Shown here piece after piece: positions 1 to 8,412 of a stretch of DNA of 64,000 nt. Position 1 is the stretch's first letter; every line of letters begins with the position of its first letter. The position numbers were made by a program, and so were the translations under genes. The notes below the pieces were generated by a model. The model was given only the letters and a program-made list of their open reading frames with translations, searched no databases and had not been told where the DNA came from. This DNA comes from an uncultured Neglectibacter sp. (GTDB lineage Bacteria > Bacillota > Clostridia > Oscillospirales > Acutalibacteraceae), in the NCBI GenBank assembly GCA_946554335.1, contig CAMNSA010000009.1:46284-110283 (forward strand), written 5' to 3'.

Positions 1-1
1 C

Positions 2-370
2 GCGATCCCCGCTGTGAAGGCTTATGTGGATACTGCCGAGGGCGACGAGAAGACGGGCGCTGCTATCGTGCTGAAGGCCTTGGAGGAGCCCGTTCGCCAG
101 ATTGCTGCCAACGCCGGTCTGGAGGGCTCTGTGATCGTAGAGCAGCTGAAGAAGAAAGAAAAAGTGGGCTATGGCTACAATGCCTTGACCGGCGAGTTCC
201 AGGATATGATCAAGGCCGGGATCGTAGATCCTACCAAGGTGACCCGTTCTGCCCTGCAGAACGCCTCTTCCGTGGCCTCTACCATCCTCACTACCGAGAG
301 CCTGGTTGCGGACATCAAGGAGCCCGCTCCCGCCGCTCCTGCCGCTCCCGATATGGGCGGAATGTATTAA
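2..370 (+). CDS. groL: Chaperonin GroEL, C-terminal part (gene starts before the window)
   Basis: This is the last 122 residues of the 60 kDa chaperonin, which folds cytosolic proteins in ATP-driven double rings. The reading frame is open from base 2, so the gene continues upstream of the window. The visible part is the C-terminal equatorial domain, with the family's [14 protein letters not shown] stretch (here [17 protein letters not shown]), the GYNALTGEF segment and the [17 protein letters not shown] helix. The tail ends in an Ala/Pro-rich stretch before DMGGMY instead of a long GGM repeat. A strong hairpin terminator follows 30 bases after the stop. groES would be expected just upstream but is outside the window. 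Confidence 0.98.
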   Translation, partial: AIPAVKAYVDTAEGDEKTGAAIVLKALEEPVRQIAANAGLEGSVIVEQLKKKEKVGYGYNALTGEFQDMIKAGIVDPTKVTRSALQNASSVASTILTTESLVADIKEPAPAAPAAPDMGGMY

Positions 371-400
371 ATTCCAAAGCATCCAAAACAAACGGAAAAA

Positions 401-449
401 CGCACTGCTGGGTTTTCCCTTCGGGAAAATTCCGGCGGCGCGTTTTTTG
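401..449 (+). terminator. Intrinsic terminator after groL
   Basis: A long interrupted hairpin (CGC..GCTGG with CCGGCGGCG, inner stem GTTTTCCC-TTCG-GGAAAAT with a stable UUCG-type loop) runs directly into a T-run. It closes the groESL transcription unit. Confidence 0.9.
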
Positions 450-484
450 TTTTGTGGATCAAGGAAACGCTCTTTGGCGGGTGA

Positions 485-513
485 TTGTATTTTGTATGGG
501 AAAGGTGTATAAT
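485..513 (+). promoter_or_regulatory. Probable sigma-A promoter for the NfeD/SPFH pair
   Basis: The boxes are TTGTAT (485-490) and TATAAT (508-513) with a 17-base spacer. They lie between the groL terminator and the NfeD-family gene and point toward it. The -10 is perfect and the -35 moderate. Confidence 0.6.
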
Positions 514-562
514 GATTTTAAAGGAAAGCGCCTGGCGTTTTCGCTGAGAAGGGAATGATACT

Positions 563-1018
563 ATGGGCTTTTTCGGGTATGTGTGGCTTGCGGTGCTGGT
601 TTTGGCGATCGTGGTAGAGGCCGCGACGGTCACCCTGGTGTCCATCTGGTTTGTGCCCGGGGCGGTGGCCGCCTTTGCCGCCTGCCTTTTAGGCGCTCCC
701 CTTTGGCTTCAGATCCTGCTGTTTGCCGGTATTTCCCTTTTGGCGCTGTTGCTTACGCGCCCATTGGTGGAGAAGATGAAAAAAAGAGGGGATGTTTCTA
801 CCAATGCCGACAGAGTACTGGGCTGCACGGCAGTGGTCACGCAGGCTATTGATAATGTGCGGGGAGAGGGCCAGGTCCTTGTAATGGGGAACAGTTGGTC
901 TGCCAGAGCCTCTGAAAAAGACGGATCGATCCAGGAGGGAACCACTGTTCTGGTGGAACGCATCGAGGGCGTAAAGCTGATCGTTTCTCCATCAAAGCAG
1001 AGAGAAAGGACAGAATAG
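563..1018 (+). CDS. NfeD-family membrane protein
   Basis: This is a 151-residue NfeD-like protein. Two to three hydrophobic segments occupy about residues 4-70 (the WLAVLVLAIVVEA segment, then PLWLQILLFAGISLLALLL). They are followed by a soluble OB-fold-like domain of about 65 residues, with LGCTAVVTQAIDN and a GQVLVMGNSWSAR core. Family members pair with SPFH/stomatin proteins and are thought to organise membrane microdomains. Here the partner follows 16 bases downstream, which fits. It is the short NfeD form without the N-terminal serine-protease domain. The ATG at 563 has AAGGGA upstream. The cellular role is not established. Confidence 0.88.
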   Translation: MGFFGYVWLAVLVLAIVVEAATVTLVSIWFVPGAVAAFAACLLGAPLWLQILLFAGISLLALLLTRPLVEKMKKRGDVSTNADRVLGCTAVVTQAIDNVRGEGQVLVMGNSWSARASEKDGSIQEGTTVLVERIEGVKLIVSPSKQRERTE

Positions 1019-1034
1019 AACAGGAGGAGAGAAT

Positions 1035-1958
1035 ATGGGCAGTCCTGCAGTTTTAGCGGTAGTTGTGGTGGTGGCGGCTTTTGTACTGATTCTGTTGGCG
1101 GTGGTTATTGCCAACATCAAGATCGTGCCTCAGGCTCACGCCTTTGTGGTGGAGCGTTTGGGGGCGTTTCATGCCTCCTGGGGTACGGGGCTTCATGTGA
1201 AGATCCCCTTCATTGACAGGGTCGCGAAAAAGGTGAGCCTAAAGGAACAGGTGATCGATTTCCCGCCTCAGCCGGTGATCACCAAGGATAATGTGACCAT
1301 GCAGATCGATACGGTGGTGTATTTCCAGATCACGGACCCAAAGCTCTATGCTTACGGCGTGGAAAATCCTATCTCTGCCATCGAAAATCTCAGCGCTACC
1401 ACATTGCGCAATATTATCGGCGACATGGAGCTGGACCATACCCTCACTTCGAGGGATGTGATCAACTCCAAGATCCGTGTCATTCTGGACGAGGCGACAG
1501 ATGCCTGGGGCATCAAGGTCAATCGTGTGGAGTTAAAAAATATCATTCCTCCTGCGGAAATCCAGGATTCCATGGAAAAGCAGATGAAAGCCGAGCGGGA
1601 ACGCCGGGCGAAAATTCTGGACGCCGAAGGCGAAAAACGCAGCGCGATCCTCATCGCGGAAGGTCAGAAGGAATCTGCCGTGCTGCGGGCTGAGGCCGTG
1701 AGGGAGACCAAGATTCGGGAGGCCCAGGGCGAGGCGGAGGCGATCCTTTCCGTGCAGCGGGCTATGGCGGACGCTATCAAGCTGATGAACGAGGCGAATC
1801 CCAGCGAGCGGGTAGTGGCTCTCAAAAGTCTGGAGGCCTTTGAAAAAGTATCGGATGGAAAGGCGACAAAGATCATCATCCCATCCAATATTCAAAGTCT
1901 GGCAGGACTGGCCGTCTCCGTAAAGGAGCTTTTGGAAAAGGAAGATCCAAAGGCCTGA
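1035..1958 (+). CDS. SPFH/band 7 (stomatin, paraslipin-like) membrane protein
   Basis: This 307-residue protein has one N-terminal membrane anchor (residues 4-28), then an SPFH/PHB domain (about 30-190) with the typical VPQAHAFVVERLG opening and a PVITKDNVTMQIDTVVY core. A charged Ala/Glu-rich coiled-coil follows (about 175-245: QMKAERERRAKILDAEGEKR). The order matches QmcA/paraslipin proteins, which oligomerise on the membrane and scaffold lipid microdomains or membrane proteases. It has a strong AGGAGG-type ribosome site and forms a two-gene unit with the NfeD protein upstream, a common pairing. The client is unknown. Confidence 0.92.
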   Translation: MGSPAVLAVVVVVAAFVLILLAVVIANIKIVPQAHAFVVERLGAFHASWGTGLHVKIPFIDRVAKKVSLKEQVIDFPPQPVITKDNVTMQIDTVVYFQITDPKLYAYGVENPISAIENLSATTLRNIIGDMELDHTLTSRDVINSKIRVILDEATDAWGIKVNRVELKNIIPPAEIQDSMEKQMKAERERRAKILDAEGEKRSAILIAEGQKESAVLRAEAVRETKIREAQGEAEAILSVQRAMADAIKLMNEANPSERVVALKSLEAFEKVSDGKATKIIIPSNIQSLAGLAVSVKELLEKEDPKA

Positions 1959-1968
1959 ATGAATAAAA

Positions 1969-2003
1969 GAACCCCCCGAACGCCGTGGCGTTCGGGGTTT
2001 TGT
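1969..2003 (+). terminator. Intrinsic terminator after the SPFH gene
   Basis: The stem ACCCCGAACGC-CGTG-GCGTTCGGGGT is followed by TTTTG. It sits between convergent genes and could serve both strands, because a short A-run flanks the other side. Confidence 0.9.
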
Positions 2004-2017
2004 GTCGGTAAGAGCGA

Positions 2018-2974
2018 TTATTTTTCTTGCGCCAGCTTCTCCTGATAGAGGGCGTCCGCGCAAACTACATCCTCTGTGGCGAGGCCCAGAGAGTCGAACA
2101 GGGTGATCTCCTGAGGAGACCGGCGGCCGGGGATACGGCCCAGCATTGCGGCTCCTACAGTGCCTACAATATGATCTTTCGTGATGATTCCTTCCTTTAA
2201 GGGAATAAGATATTCGCCGCTTTCCGCCCTGCAGGCTTCCACCTGATCCACATAGAGCCTGGCCAGCTTGACCAGGTCGGAAGAGACCTCCCGGGTGGTG
2301 GGGGTGCAGGCGCCCACAGCGTTGATATGAGTGCCCGGAGAAACCATGTTTCCGAACAGGATAGGGTCGGTACAATGGCACACCGTGCAGATGATATCGG
2401 CCCCCTTCACCGCGTCGGCTGCCGTTTCACACAGAGTGATGGGCAGCTTCGGGTATTTCTTTTTCATGTTTTCCACATACTGCTCCCCATGAGCTTTCGG
2501 ATAGCTCCAAACGGTGACTTCCTGAATATCTCGGACTGCCAGCATGGCCTCTAAGTGGGCGATGGCCTGCGCGCCGGAGCCCAGCATGGCAAGATGGCGG
2601 CTGTCCTTGCGGGCCAGTAGGTCAGTGACAGCGGCAGAAACGGCGGCCGTGCGGATATCCGTGATTGCTCCGGCATCCACGAGAGCTACCGGCTCTCCGG
2701 TCTCCTCTTCAAACAGCAGGACCTGTCCCTGATGGGAGGGAAGCCCACGCTTGGAATTCTCAGGGTAAACGGAAATGATCTTGGCGCCGAATTTGTGCCG
2801 CGCTCCAAGGTAACAGGGCATAAAGCCCAGAAGACCTGTGGGCATAGCCATGGTGCTGCGCACGCTCTGCGTATTGACGCCTTCCTCCAGTCCGGTAAGA
2901 GCCTCCCGCATCAGGGAAATGCACCGGGGCATGGTGAGAGCCTGATGAACTTCTTCTTTCGATATGATGATCAT
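2018..2974 (-). CDS. Ornithine cyclodeaminase / mu-crystallin family protein
   Basis: This is a 318-residue protein of the ornithine cyclodeaminase/mu-crystallin family, whose members are NAD(P)-dependent deaminases or imine reductases (ornithine cyclodeaminase, alanine dehydrogenase, ketimine reductase). The nucleotide-binding turn reads MLGSGAQAIAHLEAM at about residues 123-137, and the family segments RSTMAMPTG and GAITDIRTAAVSA are present. The exact substrate cannot be read from sequence. The ATG at 2974 is chosen because GGAGGG lies just upstream in mRNA sense; a longer upstream extension has no such site. No pathway partner is adjacent. Confidence 0.85.
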   Translation of the reverse strand: MIIISKEEVHQALTMPRCISLMREALTGLEEGVNTQSVRSTMAMPTGLLGFMPCYLGARHKFGAKIISVYPENSKRGLPSHQGQVLLFEEETGEPVALVDAGAITDIRTAAVSAAVTDLLARKDSRHLAMLGSGAQAIAHLEAMLAVRDIQEVTVWSYPKAHGEQYVENMKKKYPKLPITLCETAADAVKGADIICTVCHCTDPILFGNMVSPGTHINAVGACTPTTREVSSDLVKLARLYVDQVEACRAESGEYLIPLKEGIITKDHIVGTVGAAMLGRIPGRRSPQEITLFDSLGLATEDVVCADALYQEKLAQEK

Positions 2975-3046
2975 AGAGATCCCTCCCAAAACTGAAAAGT
3001 GATTCTCACAGCTGCTGGTTCGTCTTGACAAATAACCGCTGCTTTA

Positions 3047-3075
3047 AGAGTAACGAAAATCTGAAACGCTGTCAA
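3047..3075 (-). promoter_or_regulatory. Possible promoter for the ornithine-cyclodeaminase-family gene
   Basis: Read on the minus strand, TTGACA (3070-3075) and TACTCT (3047-3052) are separated by 17 bases. The -35 is perfect and the -10 weak. It overlaps the end of the upstream protease gene. Confidence 0.4.
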
Positions 3076-6000
3076 TCAAGGTGTGGCGCTGTCAGCCGAC
3101 AGTTTGGCATAATACCGGTAGAGGAATGTGACGGTTTGTCCGCGCTGGCAGGTGTTGTTTGGGGAGAAGAGAGAAGTGCTGGTACCGGTGGTGATCCCGT
3201 TTTCAACGGCCCAGAGCACGGCGTCATAGTAGAAACCGGAGGCAGAGAGATCCTGAAAGGGATGGCTCCCGGCGGAGCCGGGGGTCCCGGCAAGACGCCA
3301 GAGAAAGGTTACGAATTGTCCGCGGGTCACTGTGCGGTTCGGGGAGAAATGGGTGGTATCTGTGCCGGTGGTGATCCCGTTTTCGGCGGCCCAGAGCACA
3401 GGCTTATAATAAAAGGCGTTGGGGTCCTGAACATCGAGGAAGAAGCTTGCGTTCCCCATAGGCTCCGGACTTCCGGCAGCGCGCCAGAGGAAGGTCACCA
3501 CCTGGCCGCGGGTACAGCCCTCAAAAGGCGCGAAGGTCGTCTCTGTCTTCCCGGCTGTTACACCGGCATCCAACGCCCAGAGAACAGGAGCATAGTAATA
3601 GCTGTCCTCGTGATTCCGGACATCCTCAAAGGGATTGAGAATGGCCGGAATCTCGGTGATATCCCTGACAGCGCCGCAGATGGTGCAGTGGATAGATTGA
3701 CTGCCGGGATGGGAATAGGTGGCGGGGGTATCCACAGTGGGAGAGTTGTCCCAGCTGTGGCCTGAGGTGGGGATAGACCGTCTCTCTCTGTTTCCGCAGA
3801 TAGAGCAGGTTCGCTGCTCTGTACCATCCTGTGTGCAGGTGGGAGATACTTCAACACTCCAGCTTCCATAGGAGTGTGTGTGTTCCGGGCGGGGCTGATA
3901 GTATTTTAAGTTCAGATGCTTGGACGCATAGCCGTCTCCACTAAGGTAGGCGGCGTAAAGTTTTCCGTGACAGGTATACAGACGAGGAGCGGAAAGGCCC
4001 GTGTCTCGGGCCAGATACTCGCCCATGGGGACAAAGTCTCCGTCCAGCAGCTGTACCGCTTCCAGAACGGAAACCGCCTGCTGAGAAGTGCTGCGTTTGT
4101 AGACAATGCAGGGAGAGCCCTCAGCAAAGCAGATCTGCTGGTCTACAATGCTTGTCCCGGCATAGGAATCCCCCAATTTGGCCCAGAGGTCATCAAGGTC
4201 CAGGCCCCGGCAATAGAGATGATTCCCCTGAGAGCCGCTGGTCAGCAAATAGAGCCGGCCGGCGTGCAGCTTGATGACAGCTCCGCCGCTGGAGGAAAGG
4301 TCAAGCGGCGACACATCCATCCAGCTTTGATCGGCGCCGTAAACCTTGGCGCAAACGCGGTCGCTGCAATCAAAGTCCCGATAGGTGAAGGCGACCGTTC
4401 CGTTTTCTGCGGTAACGGAGAGATTGGCGGCATATCCGCAATAGGCCGCCTCACCGCCCAGAAGACCGCTGCCCAAAGCGGTGTAACGGTATACAGATAT
4501 GGCGGTGTTATCCGGGGAGGTGTAGGCAAGATATACGCCGGAGGAATCAGCTGTCATGTCCATATCATTTGCCTGGACAGAGTACAGCGGACTCCAGCGT
4601 GTGCCGTCCCACTTTGATAGATTTGCCTTTCCGCCGCTGTAATAGCCCACAAAGAAATCTGTGCCGTATTTCTGAAGAAATAGTCTGGTGGCAGTTCCCG
4701 TGGAAAGAACGGAGGACAGACGGCGAGTCCAGTTTTCTCCATCGAGCTTGGAAAGAAAAACATCAGAGGGAGCGATATTGCAGTGATCGCTTTCCAGATA
4801 GTACAGTGTGCCGTCGGAATCCAAAAAAGAGTCGGTGATCGTGGTGGAGATCATACCGCTGCCCGAGGTGCTCCAATAGCTGTCTTCCGGCAGCGCGGCG
4901 TACTGGATGTCAAAGGTAATGGCGTCTCCTGAGGCAGAACCTACATTACTGATAACAATACCGCTGTTTCTGCCGTCAGAATAGGTGAGAGCGCCCTCCT
5001 CCAGCGTGTGGGAGAGATCTGTGCTGCCAAGGCTGACGCGGCCGGATTCCTGAGACAGAAAAGCGCCGGAGGTGTCTCCCCGGCCCATTTCATTGCCGTT
5101 TGAACGGCTGTCGCCGGGACGGAACACATAGATAAGGTATGGCGCGCCGGAAAAGTTAGAGCTGCTCAAAAGATTCACCCGGTAAATGATCAGGCCGGAG
5201 CCGGGAATATGGTAGTCGAGACCCCGCAGATCCGTGTTTTTTCTGCGGTATTCCACCACAAAAAACTCTGACGAGGAAAGGTCTGTTTTCAGGATGACAG
5301 CTTGAGGCTCAGAAGAATCGTCTGCTGAAACCGCATGCAGAGAATATCCGCTTGTTGAGGTCGTGACAGTGGGAATCTTGAGCCAATTTGAAACGCAGCC
5401 GCGCAGATAGGTCAACGGGTAATTATATGTGGTTGTGGACATACAGCACCAGGGGCCCACGGGATGGCAGTTGTCCTTTGCCCCTGCGTTCACATATAAA
5501 TCGGGATAGCCTCGGGTGTGGAGGAACTCATGGCAGGCTACAGAAGCCCCCAGGGCAAGATCGTATTCTGTCAGGAGGGTGTAGCTTCCAATGCGCAGGC
5601 CGTTTATAGTTTCGCTGCCGAAATAGCGGGATTGGTGGCTGTCTATGGGAGCTTTTCCGTCTTGATTTGAGGGTATGACAAGTGTAAGATTGTCGATGAT
5701 GCCGTCCTTTTCCAGGTCCAGGCTGTCAAGAGCGGCAGTATCCCTTTGCAGCGGCCCCAGAATGTCCTGAATGATAGCGCTTCCCATGTTTCTCATTCCC
5801 TGGTCCACATAGCAGCTCTCATTGTTGGGGAGCCGGTATGCTTGAAGCTTTGCGCTGCTTTCGTCATATTGGGGAAACAGATTGGTTACCTGGAGCTTCC
5901 CGCAGGAGATAGAGGAAATGTAGTTCTTCATACTCCGGGCACTGTCGCCGTTGAAGCTGTCCACCAGGGATGCGGGGTTCTTATTCAGGCAGCTGAATTC

Positions 6001-6165
6001 ACTGTGCCCGGTGTGGACCGTATCCGCAAAATCTACCACGATCACCACATTGGCGGTTTGTGTGGCAGCGGGAGCTTCAGCGCTTGCCGGAGAGGATGAA
6101 ACCGTTAGCAGAGACGCCGCCAGGCAAAGGGTAAAAAGAGAAGAAAGGGCTCTTTTAAGGTTCAT
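3076..6165 (-). CDS. Secreted M6-type metalloprotease with three C-terminal SLH repeats
   Basis: This 1029-residue protein begins with a signal peptide (about 1-30, cut near ASAEA). The N-terminal catalytic region contains HEFLHTRGYPDLY at about 212-224, the HExxH zinc motif plus the GxPDLY extension typical of M6 (immune inhibitor A-like) peptidases. A long beta-rich middle region follows (about 440-760). Next come two CxxC pairs (CSICG, CTICG, about 785-835) of the kind common in Firmicute surface proteins. Three S-layer homology repeats end the protein (about 844-1029: FEDV..YYYAPVLWALDAGVTAG, then two more with ENGITTGT). SLH repeats usually bind pyruvylated cell-wall polymers, so a wall-anchored surface protease is inferred. 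The start at 6165 has CAGGAGG upstream and begins the signal peptide cleanly. Confidence 0.88.
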   Translation of the reverse strand: MNLKRALSSLFTLCLAASLLTVSSSPASAEAPAATQTANVVIVVDFADTVHTGHSEFSCLNKNPASLVDSFNGDSARSMKNYISSISCGKLQVTNLFPQYDESSAKLQAYRLPNNESCYVDQGMRNMGSAIIQDILGPLQRDTAALDSLDLEKDGIIDNLTLVIPSNQDGKAPIDSHQSRYFGSETINGLRIGSYTLLTEYDLALGASVACHEFLHTRGYPDLYVNAGAKDNCHPVGPWCCMSTTTYNYPLTYLRGCVSNWLKIPTVTTSTSGYSLHAVSADDSSEPQAVILKTDLSSSEFFVVEYRRKNTDLRGLDYHIPGSGLIIYRVNLLSSSNFSGAPYLIYVFRPGDSRSNGNEMGRGDTSGAFLSQESGRVSLGSTDLSHTLEEGALTYSDGRNSGIVISNVGSASGDAITFDIQYAALPEDSYWSTSGSGMISTTITDSFLDSDGTLYYLESDHCNIAPSDVFLSKLDGENWTRRLSSVLSTGTATRLFLQKYGTDFFVGYYSGGKANLSKWDGTRWSPLYSVQANDMDMTADSSGVYLAYTSPDNTAISVYRYTALGSGLLGGEAAYCGYAANLSVTAENGTVAFTYRDFDCSDRVCAKVYGADQSWMDVSPLDLSSSGGAVIKLHAGRLYLLTSGSQGNHLYCRGLDLDDLWAKLGDSYAGTSIVDQQICFAEGSPCIVYKRSTSQQAVSVLEAVQLLDGDFVPMGEYLARDTGLSAPRLYTCHGKLYAAYLSGDGYASKHLNLKYYQPRPEHTHSYGSWSVEVSPTCTQDGTEQRTCSICGNRERRSIPTSGHSWDNSPTVDTPATYSHPGSQSIHCTICGAVRDITEIPAILNPFEDVRNHEDSYYYAPVLWALDAGVTAGKTETTFAPFEGCTRGQVVTFLWRAAGSPEPMGNASFFLDVQDPNAFYYKPVLWAAENGITTGTDTTHFSPNRTVTRGQFVTFLWRLAGTPGSAGSHPFQDLSASGFYYDAVLWAVENGITTGTSTSLFSPNNTCQRGQTVTFLYRYYAKLSADSATP

Positions 6166-6201
6166 GAAACCAGCCTCCTGAATGTGTATTGGGACTACTA
6201 C

Positions 6202-6231
6202 AATATAGCATGGCGCCGGGAAAGCTGTCAA
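6202..6231 (-). promoter_or_regulatory. Promoter for the SLH protease
   Basis: On the minus strand, TTGACA (6226-6231) and TATATT (6202-6207) are separated by 18 bases, just upstream of the protease ribosome site. Confidence 0.6.
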
Positions 6232-6321
6232 TGAGTCCGGCTGCATTTCCCTTTTAGGGAAACGAGAATCACAACAGCTGCCTTTCCTTTCCGCTTTCCC
6301 AAGACTTTTTTCTGTTGTGCC

Positions 6322-6350
6322 TTGCTATTTCCTCTCAATCAGTGTATACT
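6322..6350 (+). promoter_or_regulatory. Possible promoter for the MIF-like gene
   Basis: TTGCTA (6322-6327) and TATACT (6345-6350) have a 17-base spacer and lie 40 bases before the start codon. Confidence 0.5.
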
Positions 6351-6390
6351 TCACTTGTCTGAATATTTTCTGGAAAGGGTGGGTCCATCT

Positions 6391-6717
6391 ATGCCTTTTA
6401 TTGATGTGCGGACCAGTGGAGAGATTGCCCCTGAAACGGAGGAGGAGCTCAAGGTAGAGCTTGGGAAGGCAATCAGCCTGATTGCCGGAAAATCAGAGGG
6501 CAGCTTGATGGTACAGTTTTCCGATCACTGTCGACTTTGGTTTGGTGGAAAGCAGGAGAAGGAGATTGTTTTCGTCAATGTGATGCTTTACGGCGCCGCC
6601 GCAAAGGAGGACTGCAAAAAGTTCAGTGACGAAGTGATTCCCGTACTGGAAAAGAAGCTGAAGGCAAAGAAGGTATATTTGAAATTCGAAGAGGTCCCGA
6701 ACTGGTTTTGGGGCTGA
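6391..6717 (+). CDS. MIF-like tautomerase-superfamily protein
   Basis: This 108-residue protein resembles macrophage migration inhibitory factor and its bacterial homologues, trimeric tautomerase-fold proteins. The start chosen (6391, after GAAAGGGTGGG) gives MPFIDVRTSG, so Pro is exposed as residue 1 after Met removal, as the tautomerase mechanism requires. A Lys at about position 33, the LWFGG segment and the C-terminal KAKKVYLKFEEVPNWFW also fit MIF more than 4-oxalocrotonate tautomerase. Longer upstream starts would bury the catalytic proline. It stands alone between a promoter and a terminator. The physiological substrate is unknown. Confidence 0.85.
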   Translation: MPFIDVRTSGEIAPETEEELKVELGKAISLIAGKSEGSLMVQFSDHCRLWFGGKQEKEIVFVNVMLYGAAAKEDCKKFSDEVIPVLEKKLKAKKVYLKFEEVPNWFWG

Positions 6718-6725
6718 AATTTAAC

Positions 6726-6760
6726 GCGCGTATTGCCTTTTGATACGCGCTTTCTTTTTT
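6726..6760 (+). terminator. Intrinsic terminator after the MIF-like gene
   Basis: The hairpin GCGCGTAT-loop-ATACGCGC is followed by TTTCTTTTTT. It separates the MIF-like gene from the purine operon, so purE needs its own promoter or read-through. Confidence 0.9.
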
Positions 6761-6822
6761 GATGAATGAGTTGCGTTTTCAGGCGTTTCTGCCTGCATTT
6801 CAAAAAAGCGAGGAGAATGAAT

Positions 6823-7323
6823 ATGGGTAAAAAAGTAGCGGTCATTATGGGAAGTGACAGTGATTTTCCGGTGGTTGCTCCTGCAATCAAAAGGTTAAAG
6901 GGCTTTGAAATCCCGGTAGAGGCGAGGGTGTTGTCCGCTCACCGCACTCCGGAAGCAGCGGCTGAATTTTCCAAACAGGCGAAGAAGAACGGGTACGGCG
7001 TTTTGATCGCCGCGGCTGGGAAAGCGGCGCATCTGGCAGGAGTGTTGGCGGCTCACACTACCATTCCCGTGATCGGGATCCCCGTAAAGTCCTCCACCTT
7101 GGACGGGCTGGACGCGCTGTTAGCTACCGTGCAGATGCCTTCCGGGATCCCGGTAGCCACGGTGGCCATCGATGGAGCGGATAACGCCGCTATTTTGGCC
7201 GCCCAAATCCTTGCCCTGCAGGACGATTCTCTGGCGGACAAGCTCTCTGCCATGAAGCGGGAGATGGAGGCCGGTGTGGCGGAAAAGAACAGGGCGCTTC
7301 AGGAGAAGGTCGCTCAACTGTAA
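6823..7323 (+). CDS. purE: N5-carboxyaminoimidazole ribonucleotide mutase
   Basis: PurE moves the carboxyl group of N5-CAIR to give CAIR in de novo purine synthesis. The 166-residue length, [10 protein letters not shown] near the N-terminus, SAHRTPEA and the [24 protein letters not shown] segment are standard for class I PurE. The ATG at 6823 is preferred over the in-frame ATG at 6817 because GAGGAG lies 7 bases before the former and only 1 before the latter. It heads the six-gene purine run. No purK is adjacent. Confidence 0.96.
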   Translation: MGKKVAVIMGSDSDFPVVAPAIKRLKGFEIPVEARVLSAHRTPEAAAEFSKQAKKNGYGVLIAAAGKAAHLAGVLAAHTTIPVIGIPVKSSTLDGLDALLATVQMPSGIPVATVAIDGADNAAILAAQILALQDDSLADKLSAMKREMEAGVAEKNRALQEKVAQL

Positions 7324-7374
7324 CATCACGCCGGAAAACGGGAACGACAAAAGTTAAAAGCGCAGGAGAGATTT

Positions 7375-8412
7375 ATGATGAAAAGTTTCAGTGACAGCTA
7401 TAAATCTGCCGGAGTGGATGTGACCGCAGGGTATCGCTCGGTAGAATTGATGAAGGATCATGTAAAGCGGACGATGATCCCCGGGGTGGTCTCCGGCATT
7501 GGCGGCTTTGGAGGACTGTTCCAGCCCGAGCTATCCGGAATGAAGGAACCTGTTTTGGTTTCCGGGACGGACGGAGTGGGCACAAAACTGAAAATCGCCA
7601 TGCTGATGGACAAGCACGACACCATCGGTATCGACGCGGTGGCCATGTGTGTGAACGATGTGATCTGCTGCGGCGCAAAGCCCTTGTTTTTCCTGGACTA
7701 TATCGCTTGCGGCCAGAATTTTCCCGAAAAAATTGCGCAGATCGTTGCCGGTGTGGCGGAGGGCTGCGTGCAGGCTGGCTGTGCCCTGATCGGCGGAGAA
7801 ACGGCGGAGCATCCCGGCATGATGCCCAAGGAGGACTATGACCTTGCGGGATTCACCGTAGGGATCGTGGACAGGGAAAAGGTGATCGACGGCTCCCGCC
7901 TTCAGGCAGGGGATGTGCTTTTGGGCGTTTGCTCCTCCGGCGTTCATTCCAACGGATTTTCCCTGGTGAGAAAAGTCTTTGAAGTCGATGAAAAGAACAT
8001 TTCTCAGTATTATGATGAATTGGGCGCCACCTTGGGAGAAACGCTGCTCACGCCTACCCGCATCTATGTAAAGGCCGTGCTTTCCGCCATTGAGAAAGCG
8101 CAGGTAAGGGCGGTCTCCCATATCACCGGCGGCGGCTTTTATGAGAATATTCCCAGAATGATGCAGCCTGGGCTCACAGCTAAGGTGGAGAAGGCTTCCA
8201 TTCCCACCCTGCCTGTTTTCTCGCTGCTGCAAAGGACGGGAAAAATCAGTGAGCACGATATGTACAACACCTTTAATATGGGGATCGGTTTGTGCATGGC
8301 GGTTTCCAAGGAGACGGCAGATGCGGCTAAAAAGGCCCTGGAGGAGGCCGGAGAAAAGGTTGTGATCCTGGGAGAAGTGGTTCCTGGAGACGAGGGGGTC
8401 ATCCTGTGGTAA
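7375..8412 (+). CDS. purM: Phosphoribosylformylglycinamidine cyclo-ligase (AIR synthetase)
   Basis: PurM closes FGAM to AIR using ATP. The 345-residue protein shows SYKSAGVDVTAGYRSVELMK, VSGTDGVGTKLKIA (ATP and substrate loop), GIDAVAMCVNDVICCGAKP and IGGETAEHPGMM, all PurM/PurL-superfamily hallmarks. CAGGAGAG lies upstream of two adjacent ATGs (7375 and 7378). The end overlaps purN by seven bases, suggesting coupled translation. Confidence 0.97.
   Translation: MMKSFSDSYKSAGVDVTAGYRSVELMKDHVKRTMIPGVVSGIGGFGGLFQPELSGMKEPVLVSGTDGVGTKLKIAMLMDKHDTIGIDAVAMCVNDVICCGAKPLFFLDYIACGQNFPEKIAQIVAGVAEGCVQAGCALIGGETAEHPGMMPKEDYDLAGFTVGIVDREKVIDGSRLQAGDVLLGVCSSGVHSNGFSLVRKVFEVDEKNISQYYDELGATLGETLLTPTRIYVKAVLSAIEKAQVRAVSHITGGGFYENIPRMMQPGLTAKVEKASIPTLPVFSLLQRTGKISEHDMYNTFNMGIGLCMAVSKETADAAKKALEEAGEKVVILGEVVPGDEGVILW

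Noticed and set aside
6761..6822. Purine riboswitch or other purine control element before purE
   Set aside because: Only about 60 bases follow the upstream terminator, too short for a G-box aptamer, and no matching core was seen.
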